From: a bacterium
Lineage (GTDB): Bacteria > Omnitrophota > Gorgyraeia > Gygaellales > Profunditerraquicolaceae
Length of the DNA stretch: 12,842 nt
NCBI GenBank assembly: GCA_004298075.1
Contig: SCRK01000017.1
Span: 1-12,842, forward strand
Direction: 5' to 3'
The notes beneath the pieces are model-generated. The model made no database searches. It was not told the origin of the DNA and saw only the letters and a list, made by a program, of their open reading frames with translations. Positions 6,712-12,842 of the stretch are shown one piece after another. The translations under genes were made by a program, and so were the position numbers. Position 1 is the first letter of the stretch. Each line of letters begins with the position of its first letter.

Positions 6712-8075
6712 TATTCTGCCCCCCGGGCCAGGTTATCAAACCTGGTAAATTCCTTGATAAAAGCCAGTTTCAGGGAGCCTACCGGGCCATTACGCTGCTT
6801 GGCAATGATCGCCTCGGCTACCCCCTGGTTATCAGGGGAAGGATTATAATACTCCTCCCTTAAAATAAGCACGACTACATCGGCATCCTGTTCGATGGCC
6901 CCGGATTCCCTAAGGTCCGAAAGCTGCGGCCGGTGGTCTGTGCGCGATTCCACCGCGCGGGATAGCTGGCTGATGGCAATGACCGGGACACTCAATTCGC
7001 GCGCCAACGCCTTCAGTGAACGCGATATCTCGGAGATCTCCTGCTGCCTGCTCTCCATGTTCATGGCTGAACCGCGCATCAGCTGCATGTAATCCAGGAT
7101 GATCAATTTTATGCCGTGGTGCGATTTCAAACGGCGCGCCTTTGCGCGCAGCTCCATCACGGAGATCGCCGGCGTATCGTCAATATAGATCGGCGCCTCG
7201 GAAAGTTTTCCGGCGGCGGCAGTCAGGCGGGGCCAGTCGCTGGTAGCCAGGTAACCGGTCCTTACTTTATGCGCGTCAACCCGCGCGTGAGAGCAGAGCA
7301 TCCTCTGCACCAACTGCTCTTTGGACATCTCCAGGCTAAATACCGCAGTAGGGATCTTCTCGATAACCCCGGCATATTCGGCGATCCCTAAAGCAAAGGC
7401 ACTTTTACCCATTGAAGGCCTGCCGGCAATGATGATCAGGTCCGAAGGCTGCAAGCCCGCTGTCTTGATATCAAAATCCACATAACCTGTAGGAATACCC
7501 GTAACATGCGCCTTATTCTGATAAAGCCTGTCAATAGTTTCTATAGAATCCTTAACGATCTCCTTTAAATGCAGATAAGTGCCCTGGTTTTTCCGGTCGC
7601 TGACCTCAAAGATAAGCCTCTCGGCGCTATCCACGACCTCGGCGATATTGCCCTGGCTTTCATGGCAGAGGGAAATTACCTTGGTTGAATTATTGATCAA
7701 TGTCCTTAAGATATACTTCTCGCGGACGATATTGGCATAATGGTTGATGTTGGCGGAGGTGGGCACCGCGTTGGCCAGGGAAGTAAGAAAGCTGGCCCCG
7801 CCGACCTGCTCAAGGGAGTTATCTTGCTTTAAGGCGTCAATAAGAGTGATCAGGTCCACCGCTTTATTGGCGTTAAAAAGGTCGCTTATCGCCTGAAATA
7901 TTTTCCTGTGCGTATCCTTATAAAAACAGCCGGCGTCTAACTTCTCAACGGCCACGGACACTGCCTCTTCGTCCAGGAGCATGGAGCCCAATACCGCCAT
8001 CTCCGCCTCAAGGTTCTGAGGGGGGAGCTTATCCAATATTACGTCCTGCGGGGATATTATTTTTTGACTACCCAT
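6711..8075 (-). CDS. dnaB: Replicative DNA helicase DnaB
   Basis: DnaB is the hexameric helicase that unwinds DNA 5'-3' at the replication fork and recruits primase. The 454 residues fit the family. Residues about 15-115 are the N-terminal primase-interacting domain (KLPPQNLEAEMAVLGSML); about 185-454 are the RecA-like motor. Walker A is GRPSMGKS at 218-225, the catalytic Glu is Glu249 in SLEM, Walker B is LIILDYMQLM at 324-333, and the arginine-finger region is KQRNGPVG at 426-433 (Arg428). No intein interrupts the P-loop. The ATG at 8075 lies 19 bases inside rplI and has no ribosome-binding site. A TTG at 8036-8034, residue 14 here, is preceded by AGGA at good spacing and would still keep the conserved KLPPQ start, so the first 13 residues are uncertain. 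Confidence 0.97.
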   Translation of the reverse strand: MGSQKIISPQDVILDKLPPQNLEAEMAVLGSMLLDEEAVSVAVEKLDAGCFYKDTHRKIFQAISDLFNANKAVDLITLIDALKQDNSLEQVGGASFLTSLANAVPTSANINHYANIVREKYILRTLINNSTKVISLCHESQGNIAEVVDSAERLIFEVSDRKNQGTYLHLKEIVKDSIETIDRLYQNKAHVTGIPTGYVDFDIKTAGLQPSDLIIIAGRPSMGKSAFALGIAEYAGVIEKIPTAVFSLEMSKEQLVQRMLCSHARVDAHKVRTGYLATSDWPRLTAAAGKLSEAPIYIDDTPAISVMELRAKARRLKSHHGIKLIILDYMQLMRGSAMNMESRQQEISEISRSLKALARELSVPVIAISQLSRAVESRTDHRPQLSDLRESGAIEQDADVVVLILREEYYNPSPDNQGVAEAIIAKQRNGPVGSLKLAFIKEFTRFDNLARGAE

Positions 8076-8500
8076 AGTTTAAGTTTAGCGGTTACTTCCG
8101 GATGCAGCTTTATCGGAATTTCATAAATCCCTAAAGATTTTATCGGTTCAGCCAGGTCAATAAGATTTTTATCTACTGAAAAACCCTCATCCTTCAAAGC
8201 GGAGGAAATATCGCCGGTGTTTATTCCGCCGTATAGTTTTTCCTCTCCCTGGGTAAGCGCGGAGATAGTCAGGGTTAAACTGCTTAAACGGGCCTGGGCG
8301 CTTACAGCCTCATTCCTGGCCTTGGCGTCCTGAGCCGACTTTAAGCCGGCTTCAAGCTCGAGCTTTTTTAAGGCCTCTCCTGTAGCGGGCACAGCCAGGT
8401 TATGGGGAAAAAGAAAATTCCTGGCAAAACCTTCTTTGACCTTTGCCACCGTGCCTGCCTTGCCTATCTTTTCCACATCCTTTTTTAGGATCACTTCCAT
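8057..8500 (-). CDS. rplI: Large-subunit ribosomal protein bL9
   Basis: bL9 binds 23S rRNA near the base of the L1 stalk and helps maintain reading frame. The product has the family's usual length, 147 residues. The N-terminal domain carries the signature MEVILKKDVEKIGKAGTVAK followed by VKEGFARNFLFPHNLAV (about 21-38). A long connecting helix (about 41-75) leads to the C-terminal domain (LYGGINTGDISSALK to the end). The frame extends upstream to 8587, but that extension lies inside rpsR and resembles nothing in the family, so the MEVILKK start was chosen. It is 8 nt from the rpsR stop, with no clear Shine-Dalgarno sequence (TAAAAGCC), so re-initiation by ribosomes finishing rpsR is likely. 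The 3' end overlaps the dnaB start by 19 nt. Confidence 0.96.
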   Translation of the reverse strand: MEVILKKDVEKIGKAGTVAKVKEGFARNFLFPHNLAVPATGEALKKLELEAGLKSAQDAKARNEAVSAQARLSSLTLTISALTQGEEKLYGGINTGDISSALKDEGFSVDKNLIDLAEPIKSLGIYEIPIKLHPEVTAKLKLWVVKK

Positions 8501-8508
8501 GGCTTTTA

Positions 8509-8784
8509 TCAGCGGGTATAAGGAATAAGCGAAAGGAACCTGGCTTTGTTGATCAACTCCCTGATCCTTCTCTGGTGCCTGGCGCAATTACCGGAAAAAC
8601 GGCTGGATACGATCTTGCCTCTCTCGGTAATAAATACCTCCAGCCTCTTTATATCCTTATAGTCTATACTGCCTAATTTATCCGCGCAGAACCGGCAGAA
8701 CCGCTTTCTCACCGGGCCGTGCAGGTCCTTCTTTTTCTTGATGATCTTCTTGTCTTTTCCAAAACCCCTGGTCTTAACTTTCAT
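8509..8784 (-). CDS. rpsR: Small-subunit ribosomal protein bS18, zinc-binding form
   Basis: bS18 pairs with bS6 on the platform of the 30S subunit. The 91 residues begin with a basic Lys-rich extension (1 to about 22) and continue into the conserved core (GSIDYKDIKRLEVFITERGKI at about 38-58, then SRFSGNCARHQRRI). Cys30, Cys33, Cys67 and His70 form a CxxC/CxxH set expected to bind zinc, the ancestral 'C+' form of S18. The ATG lies inside the end of ssb (11-nt overlap). Its ribosome-binding site GAGGA (8797-8793) is made from the codons for the acidic tail of SSB, so the two are physically tied. It is flanked by ssb and rplI, the common rpsF-ssb-rpsR-rplI order. Confidence 0.97.
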   Translation of the reverse strand: MKVKTRGFGKDKKIIKKKKDLHGPVRKRFCRFCADKLGSIDYKDIKRLEVFITERGKIVSSRFSGNCARHQRRIRELINKARFLSLIPYTR

Positions 8785-9223
8785 TCGCTTCTTCCTCGCT
8801 TTCTGCCAACCATGTTAATTCACTGCTGGGCTCATTACCCGGCTGCTCTGACTGCGCCTGAACCGGCTGCTGGCCGCTTTGCGTTTTAACGCCCGGCGCT
8901 CCCATGAACTGCACGCGCTCGGCCCTGACCTCGATCACCGAACGCTTGGCCCCGGCATTATCCTCCCAGGAGCGGGACTGCAGCCTTCCCTCGACGAAAA
9001 CAGCGCTTCCTTTATGCAGGTACTGATTGCAGGTCTCTGCCTGCTTATTCCAGACCACTGCCGTTATAAAACAAACCTCTTCTTTTAATTCCTGCTCCTT
9101 GGTGCGGTACTTGCGGTTCACCGCCAGGCGCAGGTTAACCACCGCCGTACCCTGCGGGGTATAGCGTAACTCCGGATCCTTGGTGAGGTTACCCATTAAC
9201 AATACTTTATTATAACTGGCCAT
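8774..9223 (-). CDS. ssb: Single-stranded DNA-binding protein SSB, with an atypical C-terminus
   Basis: SSB coats single-stranded DNA during replication and repair and recruits partner proteins through its C-terminal tip. The 149-residue product starts with the OB-fold sequence MASYNKVLLMGNLTKDPELRY and continues with VNLRLAVNRKY, FITAVVWNKQAETCNQYLHKGS and VFVEGRLQSRSWED to about residue 105. A Gln/Pro/Ser-rich linker follows. The end is ELTWLAESEEEANES: acidic, but without the DDDIPF-type tip found in almost all bacterial SSBs. I checked the other two frames across this end and neither supplies it. The frame opens further upstream to 9268, but the start at 9223 has the ribosome-binding site AGGAG (9235-9231) 7 nt before it and the family N-terminus. 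It overlaps rpsR by 11 nt. Confidence 0.95.
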   Translation of the reverse strand: MASYNKVLLMGNLTKDPELRYTPQGTAVVNLRLAVNRKYRTKEQELKEEVCFITAVVWNKQAETCNQYLHKGSAVFVEGRLQSRSWEDNAGAKRSVIEVRAERVQFMGAPGVKTQSGQQPVQAQSEQPGNEPSSELTWLAESEEEANES

Positions 9224-9230
9224 ATATATT

Positions 9231-9235
9231 CTCCT
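9231..9235 (-). promoter_or_regulatory. Ribosome-binding site that fixes the ssb start
   Basis: AGGAG lies 7 nt upstream of the ATG at 9223-9221 and supports MASYN as the true N-terminus of SSB rather than the longer open frame starting at 9268, which would run through the hairpin region. The site begins 2 nt after the small hairpin at 9237-9248, so folding there could affect access. Confidence 0.7.
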
Positions 9236-9236
9236 A

Positions 9237-9248
9237 GCCCAAAAGGGC
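9237..9248 (-). promoter_or_regulatory. Small GC hairpin next to the ssb ribosome-binding site
   Basis: The transcript reads GCCC TTTT GGGC, a perfect 4-bp stem with a four-base loop, ending one base before the TAGGAG of ssb. The preceding bases give GTGCCC, whose GTGCC could instead pair with the GGCAC arm of the larger hairpin at 9264-9297, so the spacer may switch between alternative folds. Function is not shown by the sequence. Confidence 0.4.
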
Positions 9249-9263
9249 ACATTGCCTTGATTA

Positions 9264-9297
9264 GGCACCTGGCCCCAATAGGAATTGGGCCAGTGCC
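9264..9297 (-). promoter_or_regulatory. Large hairpin in the rpsF-ssb spacer
   Basis: On the transcribed strand GGCAC, TGGCCC and AAT (9297-9284) pair with ATT, GGGCCA and GTGCC (9279-9264), with single unpaired G residues at 9276 and 9269 on the 3' side and the loop TCCT. That gives 14 base pairs. No T-run follows (TAATCAAGG), so it is not an intrinsic terminator. It lies in the 89-nt gap of an otherwise overlapping operon, between the genes for bS6 and its partner bS18. A role in autoregulation, mRNA processing or stability, or a dispersed palindrome, are all possible. Confidence 0.65.
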
Positions 9298-9309
9298 GCC
9301 TCGTGGCGG
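9296..9309 (-). promoter_or_regulatory. Short hairpin just after the rpsF stop codon
   Basis: The transcript reads CCGCC ACGA GGCGG, a 5-bp GC stem with a four-base loop, starting 3 nt after the rpsF TAA. Its last two bases (9297-9296) are also the first two of the larger hairpin at 9264-9297, so the two stems either stack with a lost pair or exclude one another. Confidence 0.45.
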
Positions 9310-9312
9310 GTG

Positions 9313-9603
9313 TTAAGCATCCATTCTGGTAAAAAGCACCCTTAATATATTCTCATTAAGCTTGTAGGAATGGCGGATATCTTTGACCGCCTCAGAGGGC
9401 GCGGTGAAAGCCGCCAGGTAATATATCCCCTCGCCGAACTTATTAATGGGATAACAGAGTTTCCGCCTCTCGGCCCAGACCCCTGATTGGGTGAGCTGGC
9501 CCTTATGCTTGATTATGGCGTCATCGATCTGCTTAAATAGCCCCTTTTTATCTTCGTCGGATAGATCCGGTTTGATAATCACCATCGCTTCATACTTATT
9601 CAT
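9313..9603 (-). CDS. rpsF: Small-subunit ribosomal protein bS6
   Basis: bS6 forms a heterodimer with bS18 on the 30S platform. The 96-residue product matches the family from MNKYEAMVIIKPDLSDEDKKGL through VWAERRKLCYPINKFGEGIYYLAAF to the end LNENILRVLFTRMDA; it lacks the acidic or polyglutamate tail of the E. coli protein. The start at 9603 has a good ribosome-binding site (AAGGAG, about 9 nt upstream) inside the end of pth, which it overlaps by 8 nt. Because of that overlap there is no room for the usual S6:S18-binding mRNA leader directly upstream of rpsF; the structured spacer downstream (9224-9312) is the only nearby candidate for such control. Confidence 0.97.
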   Translation of the reverse strand: MNKYEAMVIIKPDLSDEDKKGLFKQIDDAIIKHKGQLTQSGVWAERRKLCYPINKFGEGIYYLAAFTAPSEAVKDIRHSYKLNENILRVLFTRMDA

Positions 9604-10180
9604 TTTTTAAAGCTCCTTTTGCGTTAAACATATTCATGGTTTCAACTGTCCCCTTTTCCACCCAGCTAAGCGCGCATTCAACGGCCTTTTCTCTTGCCTC
9701 GTCGAACAACGGCTTTTCTCTCCTGGAAAAACCCGTAAGCACGTATCCGGCGGCATCCGTTGATCTTGGCGGCCGGCCTATACCGATGCGTAGCCGCGGA
9801 AACTCCCGCGTTCCGGTATGTTCAATGATCGACTCCAGCCCTCTCTGACCGCCGCTTGTTCCAGAGCCCCTAAGTTTTATCCTGCCCGGTTCAAGATCAA
9901 GGTCATCACAAATAACCAAGAGGTTTTCCGGCAACTGCCTGTATTTCTTGAGCAGGGCTTTGACCGCTATTCCGCTTAAATTCATAAAGGTCTGCGGCAT
10001 AGCCAATATTATACTCTGCCGGCCGAGAACGCAGGCTCCTGTTATTGAAAAAACCGAACGGTCTCTTTTAAGAGATGCCTTTAAAGAACGGGCCAAAGAT
10101 TTGATCACCGAGAAGCCGATATTATGCCGTGAGCCGGCATAAATCAAACCCGGATTGCCCAATCCTACGATCAACTTCAC
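9596..10180 (-). CDS. pth: Peptidyl-tRNA hydrolase
   Basis: Pth cleaves peptidyl-tRNAs that fall off the ribosome, recycling tRNA. The 194 residues match the bacterial family. The N-terminus KLIVGLGNPG is followed by the catalytic His in SRHNIGF (His19, E. coli His20). MPQTFMNLSG holds Asn67, CDDLDLEPG holds Asp92, and the RLRIGIGRP block is at about 129-137. The loop that reads GGHNGL in E. coli reads GGQRGL here (Gln112, Arg113), so the Asn114 equivalent is Arg. The start codon is GTG, not ATG (10180-10178), and shares a 4-nt overlap (GTGA) with the rplY stop; only a weak purine stretch precedes it, so coupling to rplY is likely. The end overlaps rpsF by 8 nt. rplY-pth is a frequent pair. 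Confidence 0.96.
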   Translation of the reverse strand: MKLIVGLGNPGLIYAGSRHNIGFSVIKSLARSLKASLKRDRSVFSITGACVLGRQSIILAMPQTFMNLSGIAVKALLKKYRQLPENLLVICDDLDLEPGRIKLRGSGTSGGQRGLESIIEHTGTREFPRLRIGIGRPPRSTDAAGYVLTGFSRREKPLFDEAREKAVECALSWVEKGTVETMNMFNAKGALKNE

Positions 10181-10878
10181 TTCTTTTCTTTCTCTTTTTC
10201 TTTGGGCTCTTCAGGCGGCTGGGCTTCTCCAGGAACTTCCTTCTTCTCCTTGATTACTTCGGGTTCCTGCTTTTCCTCCCCTTCGACAGCTTCGGCCGGC
10301 GCCTCCTCCTTCATCGGAGCGGCTATGTGCAGGACGATCGCCGCCGGGTCATTCAAAGGCTTGACCCCGGACGGGAAAACTATATCTTTAACGTGAATAG
10401 CATCACCCATCTTTAACGCGCTGACATCCACTTCTATATTCTTGGGAATATTCGTAGGAAGACATTCCACCTCGATCTCCCAAAGTATATGCTCTAAGGA
10501 GCCGCCCTCCTGTTTAACGCCGGCAGCTTCCCCTTTGGCTTCAACAGGTACATTGACCTTGATCGCTTCGGTAAGAGAAACCTCGTTTAAATCCACGTGG
10601 ATAATATCTTCGTGCACCGGGTCATACTGGATCTCCTTGATCAGGCAGGGGCGAAGCTTGGCCTTCTTGTCATCCTTGATCTTCAGGTTAATAATACTGT
10701 TCTCCAGGCGATACTGATGCACTAATTTAATAAGGGCGCTTTTGGATAATTTTATAGGCAAGGAGGGCTTGCCGCGGGAATAAACCACCGCCGGCAGGAA
10801 ACCCGCTTGTTTTAGGTCCTTGACCTTAGCTCTTCCTTTTTCTTCCCTTAATTCCGCTTCTAAAAGTATCTCTTCCAT
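10177..10878 (-). CDS. rplY: Large-subunit ribosomal protein bL25, CTC/TL5 long form
   Basis: bL25 binds 5S rRNA. This is the two-domain form (general stress protein CTC, or TL5): residues about 5-95 are the 5S-binding L25 domain (EAELREEKGRAKVKDLKQAGFLPAVVYSRGK, ending DPVHEDIIHVDL) and about 98-187 the TL5 beta domain (IKVNVPVEAKGEAAGVKQEGGSLEHILWEIEVECLP, then PLNDPAAIVLHI). Residues 189-233 are a disordered tail of Glu, Lys and Pro ending in EKEKEKK. The length of 233 exceeds the typical 185-220 because of the tail. AAAGG 6 nt upstream supports the start. It follows prs after 15 nt and runs into pth with a 4-nt overlap; prs-rplY-pth is a conserved order in many phyla. Confidence 0.95.
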   Translation of the reverse strand: MEEILLEAELREEKGRAKVKDLKQAGFLPAVVYSRGKPSLPIKLSKSALIKLVHQYRLENSIINLKIKDDKKAKLRPCLIKEIQYDPVHEDIIHVDLNEVSLTEAIKVNVPVEAKGEAAGVKQEGGSLEHILWEIEVECLPTNIPKNIEVDVSALKMGDAIHVKDIVFPSGVKPLNDPAAIVLHIAAPMKEEAPAEAVEGEEKQEPEVIKEKKEVPGEAQPPEEPKEKEKEKK

Positions 10879-10893
10879 TCTAACCTTTCTCTC

Positions 10894-11832
10894 CTAATCA
10901 AATAGGCAGCTAACCGATTCTTCATTGTGTATTCTTTTTATCGCTTCCGCCAGAAGCCCGGCCACTGAAAGCACCTGGATCTTCGGATGTTTCTTCTCTT
11001 CGGGCAAAGGGATGCTGTCGGTGATCAGCAGCTTCTCTAATCCCTTGCACTGGTCGATACGCTGGATCGCCGGACCTGATAGAACCCCATGGGTGATGGC
11101 GGCAAAAATGGTTTTGGCCCCGGCCTTCTTTAACGCCTCCACCGCTTCGATCAGCGAACTGCCGGTGGCGATCATATCGTCAACGATGATCACGTTCTTA
11201 TTCTCAACCTCGCCCAGGATATGCATGGCCTCGGCCTTCTCCGGGGAAACGCGGCGCTTATCGATTATAGCCAGCCCCGCGGAAACCCTTTTGGCGTATG
11301 CCCTGGCCATCTTGATGGAGCCTACGTCGGGCGAAACGGCGACCAGGTCTTTAAGGTTCATCTTTGATAAATAATCCACGAATACCCCTACGGAGAAGAG
11401 GTGGTCCACGGGAATATCAAAAAAACCCTGGATCTGGCCCGCATGCAGGTCCATGGTCAACACCCTGCTTGTGCCGGCAACGGTCAAAAGGTTGGCCACT
11501 AATTTCGCCGTGATCGGCACGCGCGGCTGATCCTTCCTGTCCTGGCGGGCATAGCCGAAATAGGGAATTACCGCGGTGATCCTCTGGGCGGAGGCGCGGC
11601 GCAACGCGTCGATCATGATCAATAATTCCATGAGATTGTCATTGGCAGGGGGACAGGTCGGCTGGATTATAAAAACATCTTTTCCGCGCACATTCTCGTT
11701 GATCTTTACGCGGATCTCTCCTTCGCTGAACCTGCCGACCAAGGCGTCCTGAAGTTTAACCTTTAGGTCCTTACAGATATCCCTGGCCAGGTCAAGATTG
11801 GCATTCCCGCTAAAAATAGCTAGTTTATCCAT
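10894..11832 (-). CDS. prs: Ribose-phosphate pyrophosphokinase (PRPP synthetase)
   Basis: Prs transfers pyrophosphate from ATP to ribose 5-phosphate, giving PRPP for purine, pyrimidine, histidine, tryptophan and NAD synthesis. The 312 residues match class I enzymes. Seen in order: the N-terminal IFSGNANLDLA, GRFSEGEIRVKINENVRGKDVF at 33-54, the ATP-binding YFGYARQDRKD at 91-101, the metal-binding DLHAGQIQGFFDIPVDHL at 128-145, catalytic Lys192 and Arg194 in IDKRR, and the PRPP loop VIIVDDMIATGSS at 214-226. The ATG follows the glmU stop after 2 nt (TAGACATG), and GAGG overlapping that stop serves as ribosome-binding site. The glmU-prs pairing is widespread and links nucleotide-sugar and nucleotide supply. 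Confidence 0.98.
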   Translation of the reverse strand: MDKLAIFSGNANLDLARDICKDLKVKLQDALVGRFSEGEIRVKINENVRGKDVFIIQPTCPPANDNLMELLIMIDALRRASAQRITAVIPYFGYARQDRKDQPRVPITAKLVANLLTVAGTSRVLTMDLHAGQIQGFFDIPVDHLFSVGVFVDYLSKMNLKDLVAVSPDVGSIKMARAYAKRVSAGLAIIDKRRVSPEKAEAMHILGEVENKNVIIVDDMIATGSSLIEAVEALKKAGAKTIFAAITHGVLSGPAIQRIDQCKGLEKLLITDSIPLPEEKKHPKIQVLSVAGLLAEAIKRIHNEESVSCLFD

Positions 11833-11834
11833 GT

Positions 11835-12842
11835 CTACCTCTTTTTCCTTAAGGTTCTCGCCGGTACTCCCGCTACAACCGCGTTATCCGGGACATTTTT
11901 AGTGATTACCGAGCCTGCGCCGGTGGTAGCCGAGCGTCCGATCCTTGCCGGAGCGACGATCACGGTGTCTGAACCGATATTGACCTTGTCTTTAATGATC
12001 GTATAGTTCTTCCTCAGGCCATCGAAGTTAGCGGTGACCGTCCCTGCCCCGATATTAACCGAGGCTCCGAGAGAGCTATCCCCGATGTAAGAGAAGTGTT
12101 TGACGAAGGTTTTGGCGCCGATCTTGGCGCGCACCATCTCAATGAAGTTGCCGGCTGTAACATCATTTCCCAGCCTGACTGTTTCACGCAGGTGCGCGAA
12201 AGGGCCCACTGAACAACGTTTTCCAATTTTAACATCTCTTTCGATCACTGTAAAGGGATAAATCACCGTGAGCGCGCCTATTTTAGTGCCGAAGCTGATA
12301 AAGGTGGTCGCCGGATCCACGATGGTAATTCCATCCCGCATGAATTTTTCGTTGATCCTTTTCTGCATAATATAGTTGGCCCCGGCTAATTCAGCCCCCG
12401 TATTTATTCCCAGCGCCTCCTGGGCATCCTCTGCCTTTACCGCCTCAACCAGGCAATCCTTCTTTGTCAGGATACCGATGATATCGGTAAGATAATATTC
12501 TTTTTTGCGGTTATTCGGCCGGATATATTTTAAATTATTCTCCAGGATCTCTTTTTTAAAAACCATGATCCCGGTATTGATCTCTTTAATATCTTTCTCT
12601 ACCTCATCGGCGTCTTTCTCCTCGACTATACGGCAGATACTGAAGTATTTGTCACGGATGACCCTGCCGTAACCTTCGGGCTTGTTCAATTGCGCCGTCA
12701 ATAGTGTCGCGTCAACATTATTCTTTATATGATAATCCAGGAGCTTCTTAAGCGTATCCTTTTTTAAAAGGGGGCTGTCCCCGTAAAGGACCAGCACCGT
12801 GCCTTTGAAACCTTTTAAAGCGGATAAGCCGGCCTTTACAGC
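11835..12842 (-). CDS. glmU: Bifunctional GlmU (GlcN-1-P acetyltransferase / UDP-GlcNAc pyrophosphorylase), 5' end outside the window
   Basis: GlmU acetylates glucosamine 1-phosphate and then couples it to UTP, giving UDP-GlcNAc for peptidoglycan and for LpxA. The frame is open to the window edge and shows 335 residues; by alignment to E. coli about 80-90 N-terminal residues, with the nucleotide-binding signature loop, are missing. Visible are the metal-binding LVLYGDSPLL (Asp22 of the visible part, E. coli Asp105), EGYGRVIRD, RIVEEKDAD and EINTGIMVF of the uridyltransferase domain. The hexapeptide-repeat acetyltransferase domain follows (GPFAHLRE, GNFIEM, VKHFSYIGD with the catalytic His at visible residue 249, then VNIGAGTVTANFDG). 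It ends soon after the helix (AGVPARTLRKKR), without the long E. coli tail. A GTG at 12797 is internal, not the start. Confidence 0.95.
   Translation of the reverse strand, partial: AVKAGLSALKGFKGTVLVLYGDSPLLKKDTLKKLLDYHIKNNVDATLLTAQLNKPEGYGRVIRDKYFSICRIVEEKDADEVEKDIKEINTGIMVFKKEILENNLKYIRPNNRKKEYYLTDIIGILTKKDCLVEAVKAEDAQEALGINTGAELAGANYIMQKRINEKFMRDGITIVDPATTFISFGTKIGALTVIYPFTVIERDVKIGKRCSVGPFAHLRETVRLGNDVTAGNFIEMVRAKIGAKTFVKHFSYIGDSSLGASVNIGAGTVTANFDGLRKNYTIIKDKVNIGSDTVIVAPARIGRSATTGAGSVITKNVPDNAVVAGVPARTLRKKR

Noticed and set aside
7398..7430. Possible intein or insertion at the DnaB P-loop
   Set aside because: The Walker A motif and flanking sequence are continuous and the protein has normal length.
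8501..8587. N-terminal extension of bL9 (29 extra residues)
   Set aside because: It lies within rpsR in another frame, and the bL9 signature begins at MEVILKK.
9224..9268. N-terminal extension of SSB (15 extra residues)
   Set aside because: The extension would be translated from the hairpin region, has no family match, and a good ribosome-binding site lies before the internal MASYN start.
9264..9297. Intrinsic terminator after rpsF
   Set aside because: The stem is strong, but no T-run follows and the operon continues with ssb, rpsR and rplI.
10925..11374. Open frame of 149 codons on the plus strand, opposite prs
   Set aside because: Antisense to the well-conserved PRPP synthetase; no domain and no supporting context.

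Overview
The window is a compact stretch of bacterial chromosome in which every supportable gene lies on the minus strand. In transcription order (right to left) the fifteen genes are glmU (5' end outside the window), prs, rplY/ctc, pth, rpsF, ssb, rpsR, rplI, dnaB, bamA, skp, lpxD, a fused lpxC-fabZ, lpxA and lpxI (3' end outside the window). Most junctions are overlaps or gaps of 16 nt or less. Only three gaps exceed 20 nt (89, 93 and 101 nt), and all three hold hairpins or tandem repeats. No tRNA, rRNA, CRISPR array, transposase, phage gene, clear promoter or clear intrinsic terminator was seen.

The organism is Gram-negative with an outer membrane: it encodes BamA, Skp and lipid A enzymes. 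The LpxC-FabZ fusion, LpxI in place of LpxH, a run of translation and replication genes leading straight into bamA-skp-lpxDCA-I, and mixed, roughly balanced base composition together suggest a candidate phylum such as Omnitrophota or another PVC-like or deep-branching lineage. That assignment is an inference from architecture and recall, not a database match.

Three blocks can be read. (1) Precursor and housekeeping block, 9596-12842: GlmU makes UDP-GlcNAc, the starting substrate of the lipid A block at the other end; Prs makes PRPP; L25/CTC and Pth act in translation. (2) Ribosome and replication block, 6711-9603: rpsF-ssb-rpsR-rplI-dnaB, a classic cluster. (3) Envelope block, 1-6711: BamA inserts outer-membrane proteins and Skp chaperones them, while LpxA, LpxC, LpxD and LpxI catalyse the first four steps of lipid A synthesis (acylation, deacetylation, second acylation, pyrophosphate cleavage to lipid X). 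FabZ, fused to LpxC, draws on the same 3-hydroxyacyl-ACP pool as LpxA and LpxD.

I see no novel multi-gene system. The most interesting material is intergenic: two hairpins with unrelated stems but similar loops between skp and lpxD, one of which fills the place where the lpxD ribosome-binding site should be; a structured rpsF-ssb spacer with competing pairings; and a seven-base tandem repeat after bamA. An SSB without the usual DIPF tip is the main protein-level oddity.
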